A stretch of 41,140 nt of DNA from the NCBI GenBank assembly GCA_016866975.1, contig VGKP01000007.1, forward strand, positions 1 to 41,140, given 5' to 3'. This document shows positions 8,483-16,845 of the stretch, in pieces. Origin of the DNA: Candidatus Pacearchaeota archaeon (GTDB taxonomy: Archaea > Nanobdellota > Nanobdellia > Pacearchaeales > GW2011-AR1). Positions within the stretch are counted from its first letter, which is position 1. Each line of letters starts with the position of its first letter. The notes under the pieces are model-generated. The model ran no database searches. It saw only the letters and a list, made by a program, of their open reading frames with translations, and was not told the origin of the DNA. Both the position numbers and the translations under genes were made by a program.

Positions 8483-9688
8483 ATGGCTGAAAGAACTAAA
8501 GGAAGCGTTATTTTCAAGTACTTATCTGAAGATTTTATTGTGGAAGAATTAGGTGAGGATGAGAGAAGCGAATGTAAAATTTCTTCTTCTACCGATGTTT
8601 TTAATGGTGCGGGAGTTGACTTTGGAAAATTAGATGTTCTGGATAGAAGATTATTTCTGATGTGTGACCTTGAAAAGATTGATTTAGATCATTTCACAGC
8701 AATGTCTATCCTTTGTAGAGCTCTTTCTCTTGCGCCTCATCAGATAGGATACGCAGGAACGAAAGATAAAAAGGCATGGACGTGCCAAAGGATAACTCTT
8801 TTTAATCCAGATATTGCAAAAGTCTCTGCATTTAGGCATCAAGGTATATTTCTAAAAAACTTCAAATGGGTAAAGCATAAACTTAAGATTGGCGATTTAC
8901 TAGGGAATAGATTTACAGTCGTATTACGAGATGCCGATACTAATGCATTAAAGATTCTGAGTAGAATAAAAACTAATTCAGAAATCCCCAATTTATTTGG
9001 TATGCAACGCTTTGGCTCTCTTAGAAACGACAATGTACTTATTGGTAAATTAATTCTTAAGAGAAAATTTGAAGATGCTGTTTTTGCCTTTTTGGTAGGA
9101 GCAGGTGAAAGTGAGAATGCAATCGTCAGAGAAGCAAAAAAGAGATTGATACATGAAAAAGATTTAAATGCGGCGAGAGATTTTTTTCCATCAAAATTAC
9201 ATTTAGAGTGTAAGATTTTAGATTACCTCTCTATGCATCCTGGAGATTGGGTTGGTGCTCTGAAACTAATTGATGAAAAAGTAATTGCACTTATGTGCCA
9301 ATCAGTACAGAGTCAGATCTTTAATGAAGTGCTGGAATATGCAATAGATGAAGGATTACCTCTTTCCAATACTACTATACCTTTGATTGGAAGTACTGGA
9401 AAATTTTCTCCAGGAAGAATTGGTAGACTGCAAGAGAGGGTGTTTGAATCACATGGACTATCCTTAGCAAACTTATCTGTTCCTCAATTACCTGCCGCAT
9501 CTCTAAAGAACTCTACGCGAGATGCATTTTTTAAAGTTCGTTTACTGGAAGTAGAAACGGCAGATGATGAACTCTTTTTACCTAGCAAGAAAGTAATATT
9601 GAAATTTATGTTGGATTCTGGAGTATATGCAACTACATTCTTAGAATATTTCTTTACTCTGCTTACAAATCATAAGGCTAATGTGTAG
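8483..9688 (+). CDS. truD: tRNA pseudouridine(13) synthase
   Basis: IGYAGTKDKKAWTCQRI...NLFGMQRFGS...; archaeal TruD length. Confidence 0.85.
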   Translation: MAERTKGSVIFKYLSEDFIVEELGEDERSECKISSSTDVFNGAGVDFGKLDVLDRRLFLMCDLEKIDLDHFTAMSILCRALSLAPHQIGYAGTKDKKAWTCQRITLFNPDIAKVSAFRHQGIFLKNFKWVKHKLKIGDLLGNRFTVVLRDADTNALKILSRIKTNSEIPNLFGMQRFGSLRNDNVLIGKLILKRKFEDAVFAFLVGAGESENAIVREAKKRLIHEKDLNAARDFFPSKLHLECKILDYLSMHPGDWVGALKLIDEKVIALMCQSVQSQIFNEVLEYAIDEGLPLSNTTIPLIGSTGKFSPGRIGRLQERVFESHGLSLANLSVPQLPAASLKNSTRDAFFKVRLLEVETADDELFLPSKKVILKFMLDSGVYATTFLEYFFTLLTNHKANV

Positions 9689-9737
9689 TGAATTTTCTTT
9701 TCCTTCTTCTCCATAAGTAGACCTGGTTCTTTATGTC

Positions 9738-9804
9738 TTGAAATTCCACTGCATTCACAAAACTTCAAGCAAGCCGAGGTTTAAACTCAAAGAGCTTTGT
9801 GATA
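9738..9804. repeat. Degenerate copy of the two-domain hairpin element (copy 5)
   Basis: TTATGTCttGAAAtTcc ... AAGCCGAGGT ... TTTGTGATA retains the 5' and 3' signatures of copies 1-4. Confidence 0.5.
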
Positions 9805-9852
9805 ATGACAGAGTTTGGCAAAGATATAAATACTAGAGGCACTTGAGTATAT

Positions 9853-10005
9853 TGAAGAAGTGATTGATTCTATCATTTCTTCGCAAATTCCCTTATGGAT
9901 GTGCGAAAGAATAGGGAGTTACACGATGCTGAAGGGCGGGCAGTGGCTTTATGCCAACCTCGGGGTGAAACCTGCTTATTTCAGAAGACATCGTGTAATC
10001 TATTT
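9853..10005 (+). ncRNA. Candidate structured RNA with its own TATA box
   Basis: TATA-like GATATAAATA at 9823-9832. Long pairing TTACACGATG (9919-9928)/CATCGTGTAA (9989-9998) plus CTGAA/TTCAG, and nested hairpins. No plausible coding sequence. Confidence 0.45.
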
Positions 10006-10026
10006 AGTTATTTTTGCCAATATTCA

Positions 10027-10362
10027 TTAGTTATTTCCTGTTCCGTCTGCTTGTCTTTCTACGAATTTGCATTTCTTGCAACGATAGAGATAAATATTTG
10101 ATTCGTCGCTATATGGAGGGTTAAGATCTGCGACATCGCATTCGCCATAACCACATTTCTTGCAGATATGAGGAAATCCATTTGTCGATATATCCTCTTG
10201 ATATATACCCTGTCCTAATTCAGTATTTATCTTTGAGTTATTCAGTTTTATCTCAGGCAATTCTCTTGAAAATCCGCAATCGCACTTGCCTATATTCACT
10301 TCATTTATCATAATCAATTCTAACATCTTCCCACATTGCTGGCAAAAATACATCCCATCCAT
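10027..10362 (-). CDS. TFS/RPB9-like zinc-ribbon transcription factor
   Basis: N-terminal ribbon MYFCQQCGKMLELI..KCDCG and C-terminal ribbon ICKKCGYGECDVADLNPPYSDESNIYLYRCKKC. The start fits a leaderless site ~25 nt from TTTAAAAG. Confidence 0.65.
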   Translation of the reverse strand: MDGMYFCQQCGKMLELIMINEVNIGKCDCGFSRELPEIKLNNSKINTELGQGIYQEDISTNGFPHICKKCGYGECDVADLNPPYSDESNIYLYRCKKCKFVERQADGTGNN

Positions 10363-10380
10363 GGGAAAAAATCTCAATGA

Positions 10381-10475
10381 GTACTTTTAAAGCTTTCCCG
10401 TCGAAAAACGAAAGATTTCAGGAATGCATTCCTGAGCACGCTCAAGAATTCTGAGAAACGAATTCTTGACGTATA
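10381..10475. repeat. Hairpin pair related to the inserted hairpins of element copy 3
   Basis: TCAGGAATGCATTCCTGA and CTCAAGAATTC-tgagaaac-GAATTCTTGA joined by TGAGCACG, like TGAGCATCC in copy 3. Confidence 0.55.
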
Positions 10476-10582
10476 TAAACTTATTAATATTAGAATACCT
10501 ATCAGTGATCTTAGAGAGATACTGAGTAATTCTAGTTTTGGAGACGGGGAAAGTTTATAATCTTGTTTGGTTGAAGATTGTA

Positions 10583-11053
10583 ATGAAAAGAGAAGAGGCT
10601 TGGTTTGCATTAGGATGTTTCTGGAATCCAGAATTGCGGTTTTCGCAAATATCTGGTGTTGTCTCAACAAAAGTCGGATATTCAGGAGGAGTAAAGAAAA
10701 ATCCTGGCTATGAAGAAGTGTGCACTGGCAAGACAGGGCATGTCGAGACTGTAAAAATTATTTATGATTCTACTAAGATCACTTATGATGAGCTTCTTCA
10801 GGTTTTTTGGAGCAGTCACGATCCTACTCAAATAAACAGACAAGGCCATGATATTGGCAGCCAATATAGGTCGGTAATATTCTATCATTCTCCTGAGCAA
10901 AAGATGAAGGCGGAAAAATCTTTGAAAAATGAACAGAAAAAAATAAGCAAGAAAATAGTAACGGAAATTGTCCCTGCAACAAATTTTTATGAAGCTGAAG
11001 AATATCATCAGAACTATCTAAAAAAGAAAGGCGTGGATTCTTGCTCATTATGA
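10583..11053 (+). CDS. msrA: Peptide-methionine (S)-S-oxide reductase
   Basis: ALGCFWNPELRFSQISGVVSTKVGYSGG...GHVETVKIIYD...HDPTQINRQGHDIGSQYRS. Confidence 0.92.
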   Translation: MKREEAWFALGCFWNPELRFSQISGVVSTKVGYSGGVKKNPGYEEVCTGKTGHVETVKIIYDSTKITYDELLQVFWSSHDPTQINRQGHDIGSQYRSVIFYHSPEQKMKAEKSLKNEQKKISKKIVTEIVPATNFYEAEEYHQNYLKKKGVDSCSL

Positions 11054-11820
11054 TGGAAGTCACTGCCCTTGCTTCAGGATCTTCGGGAAATTGCTTCTAT
11101 GTTGGAAACAATAATGAAGCAGTATTGGTAGATGCAGGGATTAGTGCAAAACAAGTGTATAATCGGATGGAGGAATTGGGATTGGATCCTGGAAAACTAA
11201 GAGGTATATTTATTACTCATGAACATAGCGACCATATAAGGGGAGCCGATGTTCTTGCTAGACAACTGAAAATACCAATTTATGCTACTAAGAAAACCTT
11301 GCAGAATGGAATGATTTGCTCTGAAAAGTCCTTGTTTAGGACGATAATTGCAGGTAAGGACATAAAAATTGGCCGCCTATCTGTCGAATCTTTCTCTAAG
11401 TCTCATAAGGCTGCAGATCCTGTATCTTATACAATCGTAGGAAACAAGAGAGTAGCGGTTATAACCGATGCAGGCTATGCATGCAAGAACATACAGGAAC
11501 ATATATCTAATGCCCACTTCTTGTTCATAGAGTCTAATCATGATGATAAAATGCTCGAGAGAGGCCCTTATCCAGCTTACTTGAAGAGATGGATATCAGG
11601 AGATACGGGGCATCTGTCAAACAGACAAGCAGCTTTATCTGTGTTAGAATGTGCCTCCGCAGAGTTGCAGAACATGGTATTATCTCACTTAAGTCAGACA
11701 AACAACTCTCCAGAAGTCGCTTTGGAGACTTTCCATTCTCTCCTCAAGGAAAGGACAGGGTTTAGGGCTAAGATTGATGTCTCAGATAGGGAGCGGCCAA
11801 CTCCGCTCTATGTTATCTGA
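11041..11820 (+). CDS. MBL-fold metallohydrolase (YycJ/WalJ-like)
   Basis: ALASGSSGNCFYVG...LVDAGISAKQ...GIFITHEHSDHIRG...ITDAGY...ESNHD. Confidence 0.85.
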   Translation: MLIMMEVTALASGSSGNCFYVGNNNEAVLVDAGISAKQVYNRMEELGLDPGKLRGIFITHEHSDHIRGADVLARQLKIPIYATKKTLQNGMICSEKSLFRTIIAGKDIKIGRLSVESFSKSHKAADPVSYTIVGNKRVAVITDAGYACKNIQEHISNAHFLFIESNHDDKMLERGPYPAYLKRWISGDTGHLSNRQAALSVLECASAELQNMVLSHLSQTNNSPEVALETFHSLLKERTGFRAKIDVSDRERPTPLYVI

Positions 11821-12841
11821 CCTTTCTCATCTCTTTAAACTCTATAATCTTCTTAATAAATCCAGGGATTAGACCGCCTATCGTAAAATTAGGATGTTCA
11901 ATAACTCCTATTTTATTACCAAGACTTATTATTAGTATAGTTTTTTTTGTATTATATTCTCTTAGACGCATTTTTCTCTCTAAAGCAATTATGTTGTATG
12001 CTGCTATCTTTGCCTGTCTTTCGGCATTATGGGCAGTCTTTTCTATTTCTATACTGTTTGCATCGCCTGCAGAAAAGATGTTTGGAGCGCTTGTCTGCAA
12101 GAACTTATTTACTTGAATCTTGCCATTTAATATCAATTTTTCTTTGATCTTTCCTTTTATATATTCAGTATTTGGGACTATTCCTGTGCATACAAAGACT
12201 ATGTCTGCATTTATCTTAAGTCCTTTTTTGGTGATGAACATCTTACCTTTTCTTTTATGAACAAATTGGCCAGTCATTATCTTTATTTTGTGGTCTCTGA
12301 GCCATCTCTGACAATAATCTCTTGAATAGTCACTGTATCTTTCCATTATCTTGCTTCCAGAATGTACTATCGTAATCTTCTTTTCAGGGTATTTCTCAAC
12401 TATCTCTGCAGCAATTTCAACTCCGACAAGCCCGCCTCCAATCACAAGAACACTATTTGCCTTTGTCAAAATCTTGTTGGTCCAACATATATTATCTGAA
12501 CGAAGAGAAGCTCCAGATCCAAATTCCTTGAAAGGAGGAGAATATCTGGAACCCGTACAGAGCAAAGCATAGTCAAAATAAATCTTCTTATTATTGACTT
12601 TCACATAATCTAGACACAATTCCTTAACCATTCCAACCACTACTTTCGCTTTCTTTAGGTAATTTTTGTGAGGAGATTGAATTCTTTTAAGATGCTCAGG
12701 TTCGACTATTGCCTGTAAGACACCTGGAGTGAACTCAAAATAATTCTTTGAGTCTATTAGAGTAACATCAAATTCATTCTCAAGAATTCTGGCTGATGTT
12801 GCTCCTGCAAATCCTCCTCCTATTATCACAACCTTTTTCAT
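11813..12841 (-). CDS. NAD(P)/FAD-dependent oxidoreductase (NDH-2/FSP1-like)
   Basis: VVIIGGGFAGATSARILE; VLVIGGGLVGVEIAAEIVEKYPEK; NIFSAGDAN. Confidence 0.85.
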   Translation of the reverse strand: MKKVVIIGGGFAGATSARILENEFDVTLIDSKNYFEFTPGVLQAIVEPEHLKRIQSPHKNYLKKAKVVVGMVKELCLDYVKVNNKKIYFDYALLCTGSRYSPPFKEFGSGASLRSDNICWTNKILTKANSVLVIGGGLVGVEIAAEIVEKYPEKKITIVHSGSKIMERYSDYSRDYCQRWLRDHKIKIMTGQFVHKRKGKMFITKKGLKINADIVFVCTGIVPNTEYIKGKIKEKLILNGKIQVNKFLQTSAPNIFSAGDANSIEIEKTAHNAERQAKIAAYNIIALERKMRLREYNTKKTILIISLGNKIGVIEHPNFTIGGLIPGFIKKIIEFKEMRKVR

Positions 12842-12884
12842 ACTTCAGAGTGTAGAATGTTGCTTAAAAAGCTGACGTATCATT

Positions 12885-13020
12885 ATGTCAAGGAACTTGA
12901 CTAAAACTCCAGCTTAAAAGCTGGAGTTGTTTCTTGAGCATCCAAACCTCAAGAATCTTCGATTCTTGATGGCATCCAAGAACAATGTTCTTGGTGAAAC
13001 GAGCGCCTGCTCAACCCTCT
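12885..13020. repeat. Two-domain hairpin element, copy 3 (variant with two inserted hairpins)
   Basis: TCAAGGAAC...ACTCCAGCTTaaAAGCTGGAGT...GTTtCTTGA, then CTCAAGAATCttcGATTCTTGA and CCAAGAACAatgttCTTGG, then CGAGCGCCTGC-TCAACCCTC. Confidence 0.85.
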
Positions 13021-13040
13021 TCTTACTTTCTTCTATTCTC

Positions 13041-13637
13041 TTATTCTCGAGCATTACTTACCATCCTATAATAATTCTCCGCCCCGAAGAGCAAAAGATG
13101 CTTATTCAACGATTCATTGAGTATATTAATCTTCTCGCGCTTTGATACCATTTCATGTGCGCTCTTGCTTGAGATAACTTGTATTTCAAAATTTTTAGTG
13201 AATTGTGAAGCGATGTTTTGTATGGTTTTCTCTATTTCAAGTATTCTTTCTTCGTTTTCTATTATCAGAAGAACATCTATATCTCTTGGATTGCTTTTCT
13301 CTACATACGAGCCAAAAATAAGCAAGACGAAGAAATCAAGATTAAGCCTACTCCGTACGTCTTGTGTGAAGAGGCTCAGGATTTTATCTTTGTCTAATGC
13401 TTGACGGCTTCTGAGTGCTTCTATATAACTGAGCTCTTGATGATTTTTTCGGTAATTGAGTGATATTAATCGTTTTTCGTCTTTTATGAGGTAGTTATTC
13501 CCAAGGAGGTCGCGGATTGAGCGATGGATCAGAGGATATGGCTTTTTGAGCTTCTCGGCTATCTCTTTTATGCTGAAGCGCTTGTCTATCTGTGAAACAA
13601 ATAGCTTCAGTATTTCAATTTGTGTTTTGGTAAGCAT
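13041..13637 (-). CDS. Winged-HTH plus minimal nucleotidyltransferase protein
   Basis: N-terminal wHTH (TQIEILKLFVSQIDKRFSIKEIAEKLKKPYPLIHRSIRDLL); NTase motif LLIFGSYVEKSNPRDIDVLLI. Confidence 0.75.
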   Translation of the reverse strand: MLTKTQIEILKLFVSQIDKRFSIKEIAEKLKKPYPLIHRSIRDLLGNNYLIKDEKRLISLNYRKNHQELSYIEALRSRQALDKDKILSLFTQDVRSRLNLDFFVLLIFGSYVEKSNPRDIDVLLIIENEERILEIEKTIQNIASQFTKNFEIQVISSKSAHEMVSKREKINILNESLNKHLLLFGAENYYRMVSNARE

Positions 13638-13660
13638 TTTATAACTTTGTGGATATACTT

Positions 13661-13780
13661 ATGTCGGGAACCGATGAAAACCACACCTTTCAAGGTGTGG
13701 TGGTTCCCGAGCATCTCCAAAAACTAGCGCCTGCAACAAACCTCGGCTTTTAAGCCGAGGTGGCGCATCGTTTTTGTGAT
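13661..13780. repeat. Two-domain hairpin element, copy 4
   Basis: ATGTCGGGAACCgatgaaaaCCACACCtttcaaGGTGTGGtGGTTCCCG plus second domain; one mismatch to copy 1 over 110 bp. Confidence 0.92.
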
Positions 13781-13875
13781 ATATCTATTTAGTTATATTT
13801 AAAGGTTTGCTTTCTTTGATAAGTTAGGGATATTTCTTGGCGTGATAAGTGACAAGATTGGCCAGTTAATCCCAT

Positions 13876-14670
13876 TTATGTAAACTCTACAACATTTCCA
13901 GTCAGATATTTTGTTACAGGTGTGAATGGGAAGAAAGCGTACTCGTACCAAGCAGTCCAGACAAAATCTTTAATCCAAGTGTCTCGCATTTCTGGACGCA
14001 TTTTGTAGGAAAACGCAGAGTCTGCCTTTCCAACTCTGGAGAGACCATGATTACATCCACATCCGTGTTCCCAGAAAAAGCCTTCTTGCGAAGACATACT
14101 TTGAATTGTCAATTGCATCGGGAATACTTTTTGTGCATGGAGTGAAGCATCCCAACCGCGCGCGTTTTGCTTGTCATCTTCGCTGAAGCGCAGTGGTCTG
14201 ATTTCACAGACTTCCTCCCGTGCCAGAGGTGCAAGATGCACATGATAAAACGAAGCAGGGAGATCATAGCCGAATTCTTTGAAAAGATTCTTTCCGATCC
14301 TCACAATTCTTGCCTTGTCTTCATAGTCTTTATCCGCTTGATTAAGCCTTGACTCAATACTTGCAAAGTCAGGATATTCTTGCACTCTAAAATCGTGTCC
14401 ATAAAAATTCAACGCTTCATCAGCTAAGGTACCAAAGAGTCCCTGAAATGCTTGCTTGTAACCGACTAAATCCGTTCGTTTGTCATAGAGATCGACTTTG
14501 CCCGCATGGAGCTTGTGATGAAATAGTTGTGCCATGTGCATATATTCATCTCTGAGGCGCATACGGTAGTCAGGGCTTCCTGCAGCAATATCTTGCCAGA
14601 CTTTAGGTAATTCTTCTACTCTTGAAGCACACTCTCCCACTATATGTACATGTACATGTTCATTATTCAT
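13876..14670 (-). CDS. Hypothetical protein with candidate metal-binding motifs
   Basis: N-terminal HVHVHIV, FYHVHLAP and WEHGCGCNHG. The start overlaps the upstream ATPase gene by 4 nt. Confidence 0.6.
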   Translation of the reverse strand: MNNEHVHVHIVGECASRVEELPKVWQDIAAGSPDYRMRLRDEYMHMAQLFHHKLHAGKVDLYDKRTDLVGYKQAFQGLFGTLADEALNFYGHDFRVQEYPDFASIESRLNQADKDYEDKARIVRIGKNLFKEFGYDLPASFYHVHLAPLAREEVCEIRPLRFSEDDKQNARGWDASLHAQKVFPMQLTIQSMSSQEGFFWEHGCGCNHGLSRVGKADSAFSYKMRPEMRDTWIKDFVWTAWYEYAFFPFTPVTKYLTGNVVEFT

Positions 14671-15515
14671 ATTCCCTTCTCCAATATTTTATTGAACATA
14701 AAGGGGCGTACCTTATTCCTTTCCTTTTGAATATCATATTTCTCCTTCCATCGTTTGTGTCTTTGCCAATGCGCATCTCTGGTGGTTCTTTGGATGGAAT
14801 CGAGAAGCCGTGTAGCAGTACTCTTATTTGCAGCACTTATCTTCCTATAATCACACGTTTGTATTCCTTCATCCAATGAAAACGAAATCTCTTCGCTCTT
14901 CTGCTCCTTGTTCCTTATTTGAATAGACGGAATGCCAAATTCATCTGCAATTACCTTGATCTGAGCCGCCACCTTTTTACTGTTTTCTGTGGGTTCAGTT
15001 ACAATGATGAGTGCATCCACTCCGAGATAGAGACCATATCCAACCATATCAATGCCTGCAACAGAATCTACAACGACTACTTCATTTTCTTTGATCTTTA
15101 AAAGAGGAAGGTAATATTTGAGTGCTGAAATATAGGCATGGCTACAGCGATGGCCATAGAGGAGATCTTCATGCAATCCTCCGAAGACCATCAGCGAGAG
15201 TTGATGAGATAGCGAGTGAGCATATTTTTTTGTAAACTGATCAGGAGGAGAGAGTGAAAATTCTTTGAGGTTCTTCTCAGGCAGGTCTACATAGTAATCT
15301 AATTCTGAAAGACCTTGATACGCATAGAAGTCTCCTTCAGCGTGGTTGAGATACTTCGTCGGCATGGCAGGGTTCCACTGTAAATTTGTTGCAAGATCCA
15401 TATTATAGTCCGCATCGATAGCAAGCACGTTCTTTTTCTGAGAAGCGTGCATAGATAAGAGCCACGCTATGCTTGATTTCCCTGATCCACCTTTTCCTAC
15501 AACTGCTATCTTCAT
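14667..15515 (-). CDS. CooC/MinD-family P-loop ATPase
   Basis: MKIAVVGKGGSGKSSIAWLLSMHA...LAIDADYNMDLATNL...VVVVDSVAGIDMVGYGLYLGVDALIIVTEPTENS. The start was moved to an internal ATG. Confidence 0.8.
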   Translation of the reverse strand: MKIAVVGKGGSGKSSIAWLLSMHASQKKNVLAIDADYNMDLATNLQWNPAMPTKYLNHAEGDFYAYQGLSELDYYVDLPEKNLKEFSLSPPDQFTKKYAHSLSHQLSLMVFGGLHEDLLYGHRCSHAYISALKYYLPLLKIKENEVVVVDSVAGIDMVGYGLYLGVDALIIVTEPTENSKKVAAQIKVIADEFGIPSIQIRNKEQKSEEISFSLDEGIQTCDYRKISAANKSTATRLLDSIQRTTRDAHWQRHKRWKEKYDIQKERNKVRPFMFNKILEKGI

Positions 15516-15574
15516 AGATGTCTTACAAAGCGGAATCTTTAAAACATTACTGATTCTCATTCTCAATAAGAACT

Positions 15575-15955
15575 ATGGCAAAATTATCTAGACAAACACG
15601 GCAAAAGCACTTACTCCAGGAGGAACTAGACAAATTTACTTCTTTTTTCACGGGAGAAGAACTGTTTGAAAAAGCACGAAAGAAAGACTCTAAACTCGGA
15701 CTTGCAACAGTATATCGCTTTCTGAAGGATCTTCGTGAAAAAAGGGTACTTCATGCCTACAGCTGTAATCGTCAGATGTTGCACTCTACAGAAGAAGGGG
15801 GTCATTGTCATTTTATCTGTGAGCAGTGTGGAAAAACGGAACACTTTCATCTGAATAAGATTGATTTTCTCAAACAAGGGATTAAAGGAGACGTGTGTCA
15901 TTTTCAGCTGGATGTGCATGGAATATGTGAAGCTTGTAAGAAACATATGGTTTGA
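15575..15955 (+). CDS. Fur/Zur-family metalloregulator
   Basis: FFTGEELFEKARKKDSKLGLATVYRFLKDLREKRVLH...GGHCHFICEQCGKTEHFH...HGICEACKKH. Confidence 0.85.
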   Translation: MAKLSRQTRQKHLLQEELDKFTSFFTGEELFEKARKKDSKLGLATVYRFLKDLREKRVLHAYSCNRQMLHSTEEGGHCHFICEQCGKTEHFHLNKIDFLKQGIKGDVCHFQLDVHGICEACKKHMV

Positions 15956-16052
15956 ACTACCCACCCACTCTTTGTACCTTTCTTCATCCATAAACTAATA
16001 CCTCTCTTAGAGATTATAAAAATATGCACATGAAGATGCCAGAAAGGTAAGA

Positions 16053-16232
16053 TGCGGGAGGGAGGATTCGAACCTCCGTAGGCACTAAGCCACAGGATTT
16101 CCTAAGGAAACCAAGGTTTCCTTTTGGATCAACCTTCCTTTGAAGAAAGGTTCACCCATCCTGGTTGGATTCCGCTCTAACGAGCGAATGACTTCTTAAG
16201 TCCTGCCCTTTTAACCGCTCAGGCACCCCCGC
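16053..16232 (-). tRNA. tRNA-Leu (UAA) with a 96-nt intron at position 37/38 (intron 16099-16194)
   Basis: GCGGGGG...CAGGA-CTTAAG|intron|A-TCCTG...GGC/GCC variable arm...GGAGGTTCGAATCCTCC-CTCCCGC. Confidence 0.88.
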
Positions 16233-16264
16233 ATAAAAAGAGTTAGAAAGGTATGTTAAAAAAC

Positions 16265-16435
16265 TTACTGTTCTGTATTTATCTTGCTTATTATCTCTGA
16301 TGACTTACTATTGACATGGCGAATGACTTCATCTGCAGAAGCAGAAGGATTTTTATCCTTAAATTTCATGGCTTCTGAAGCTCCAGCAATTACGGCCATT
16401 TTCATCATTTTTTTTTCATCCATAAGTCTTTGCAT
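16265..16435 (-). CDS. Short hypothetical ORF (56 aa), not in the track
   Basis: MQRLMDEKKMMKMAVIAGASEAMKFKDKNPSASADEVIRHVNSKSSEIISKINTEQ*; lies just downstream of 16482..16751 on the same strand. Confidence 0.4.
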   Translation of the reverse strand: MQRLMDEKKMMKMAVIAGASEAMKFKDKNPSASADEVIRHVNSKSSEIISKINTEQ

Positions 16436-16481
16436 GATGCGTAGTTTAAAAGCATTCCTGTCTTTATATGATATAATTAAC

Positions 16482-16751
16482 TCATTCTTGAACTGTCCTT
16501 CCCACTATTGAAAATGATCCTTGTCCATTTTCAGGACTAGTACTATTTGATTGATTATTTGATTTGCCTTGCCTTTTAATATTTAAATTCTCTGAGGCAT
16601 TTGCAAATACTTTGACTGCTTCTTCGCTTATTGCTCTTGCTGAAGAAGCGCTTTCTTTTGGATATGAGATAATATAAAAAATTATCGCACTTATAAGCAG
16701 AAGAGTAATTGTTGTAGATAATAGAATGTTGAGGAAAGCTTTTTTGTTCAT
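16482..16751 (-). CDS. Hypothetical single-TM protein
   Basis: MNKKAFLNILLSTTITLLLISAIIFYIISYP...; hydrophobic N-terminus. Confidence 0.5.
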   Translation of the reverse strand: MNKKAFLNILLSTTITLLLISAIIFYIISYPKESASSARAISEEAVKVFANASENLNIKRQGKSNNQSNSTSPENGQGSFSIVGRTVQE

Positions 16752-16845
16752 ATGTAAAAAACGTTTATCGAGTATAAAAATCTAACTTGAGGAAGATTTA
16801 AATAGAAGTTCGTTTTATTCGGTATAGATTTGGTAAAAAAAGAGG

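Noticed and set aside
9853-10005. RNase P RNA
   Set aside because: The central TGGC..GCCA / CCTCGGGG / TGAAACC cluster vaguely resembles the P8-P9 region, but the P4 consensus (GAGGAAAGUCC / AGAANCCGGCUUA) is not present.
9895-10101. 68-aa ORF
   Set aside because: It crosses the long-range RNA helix and the 3' end of the antisense zinc-ribbon gene.
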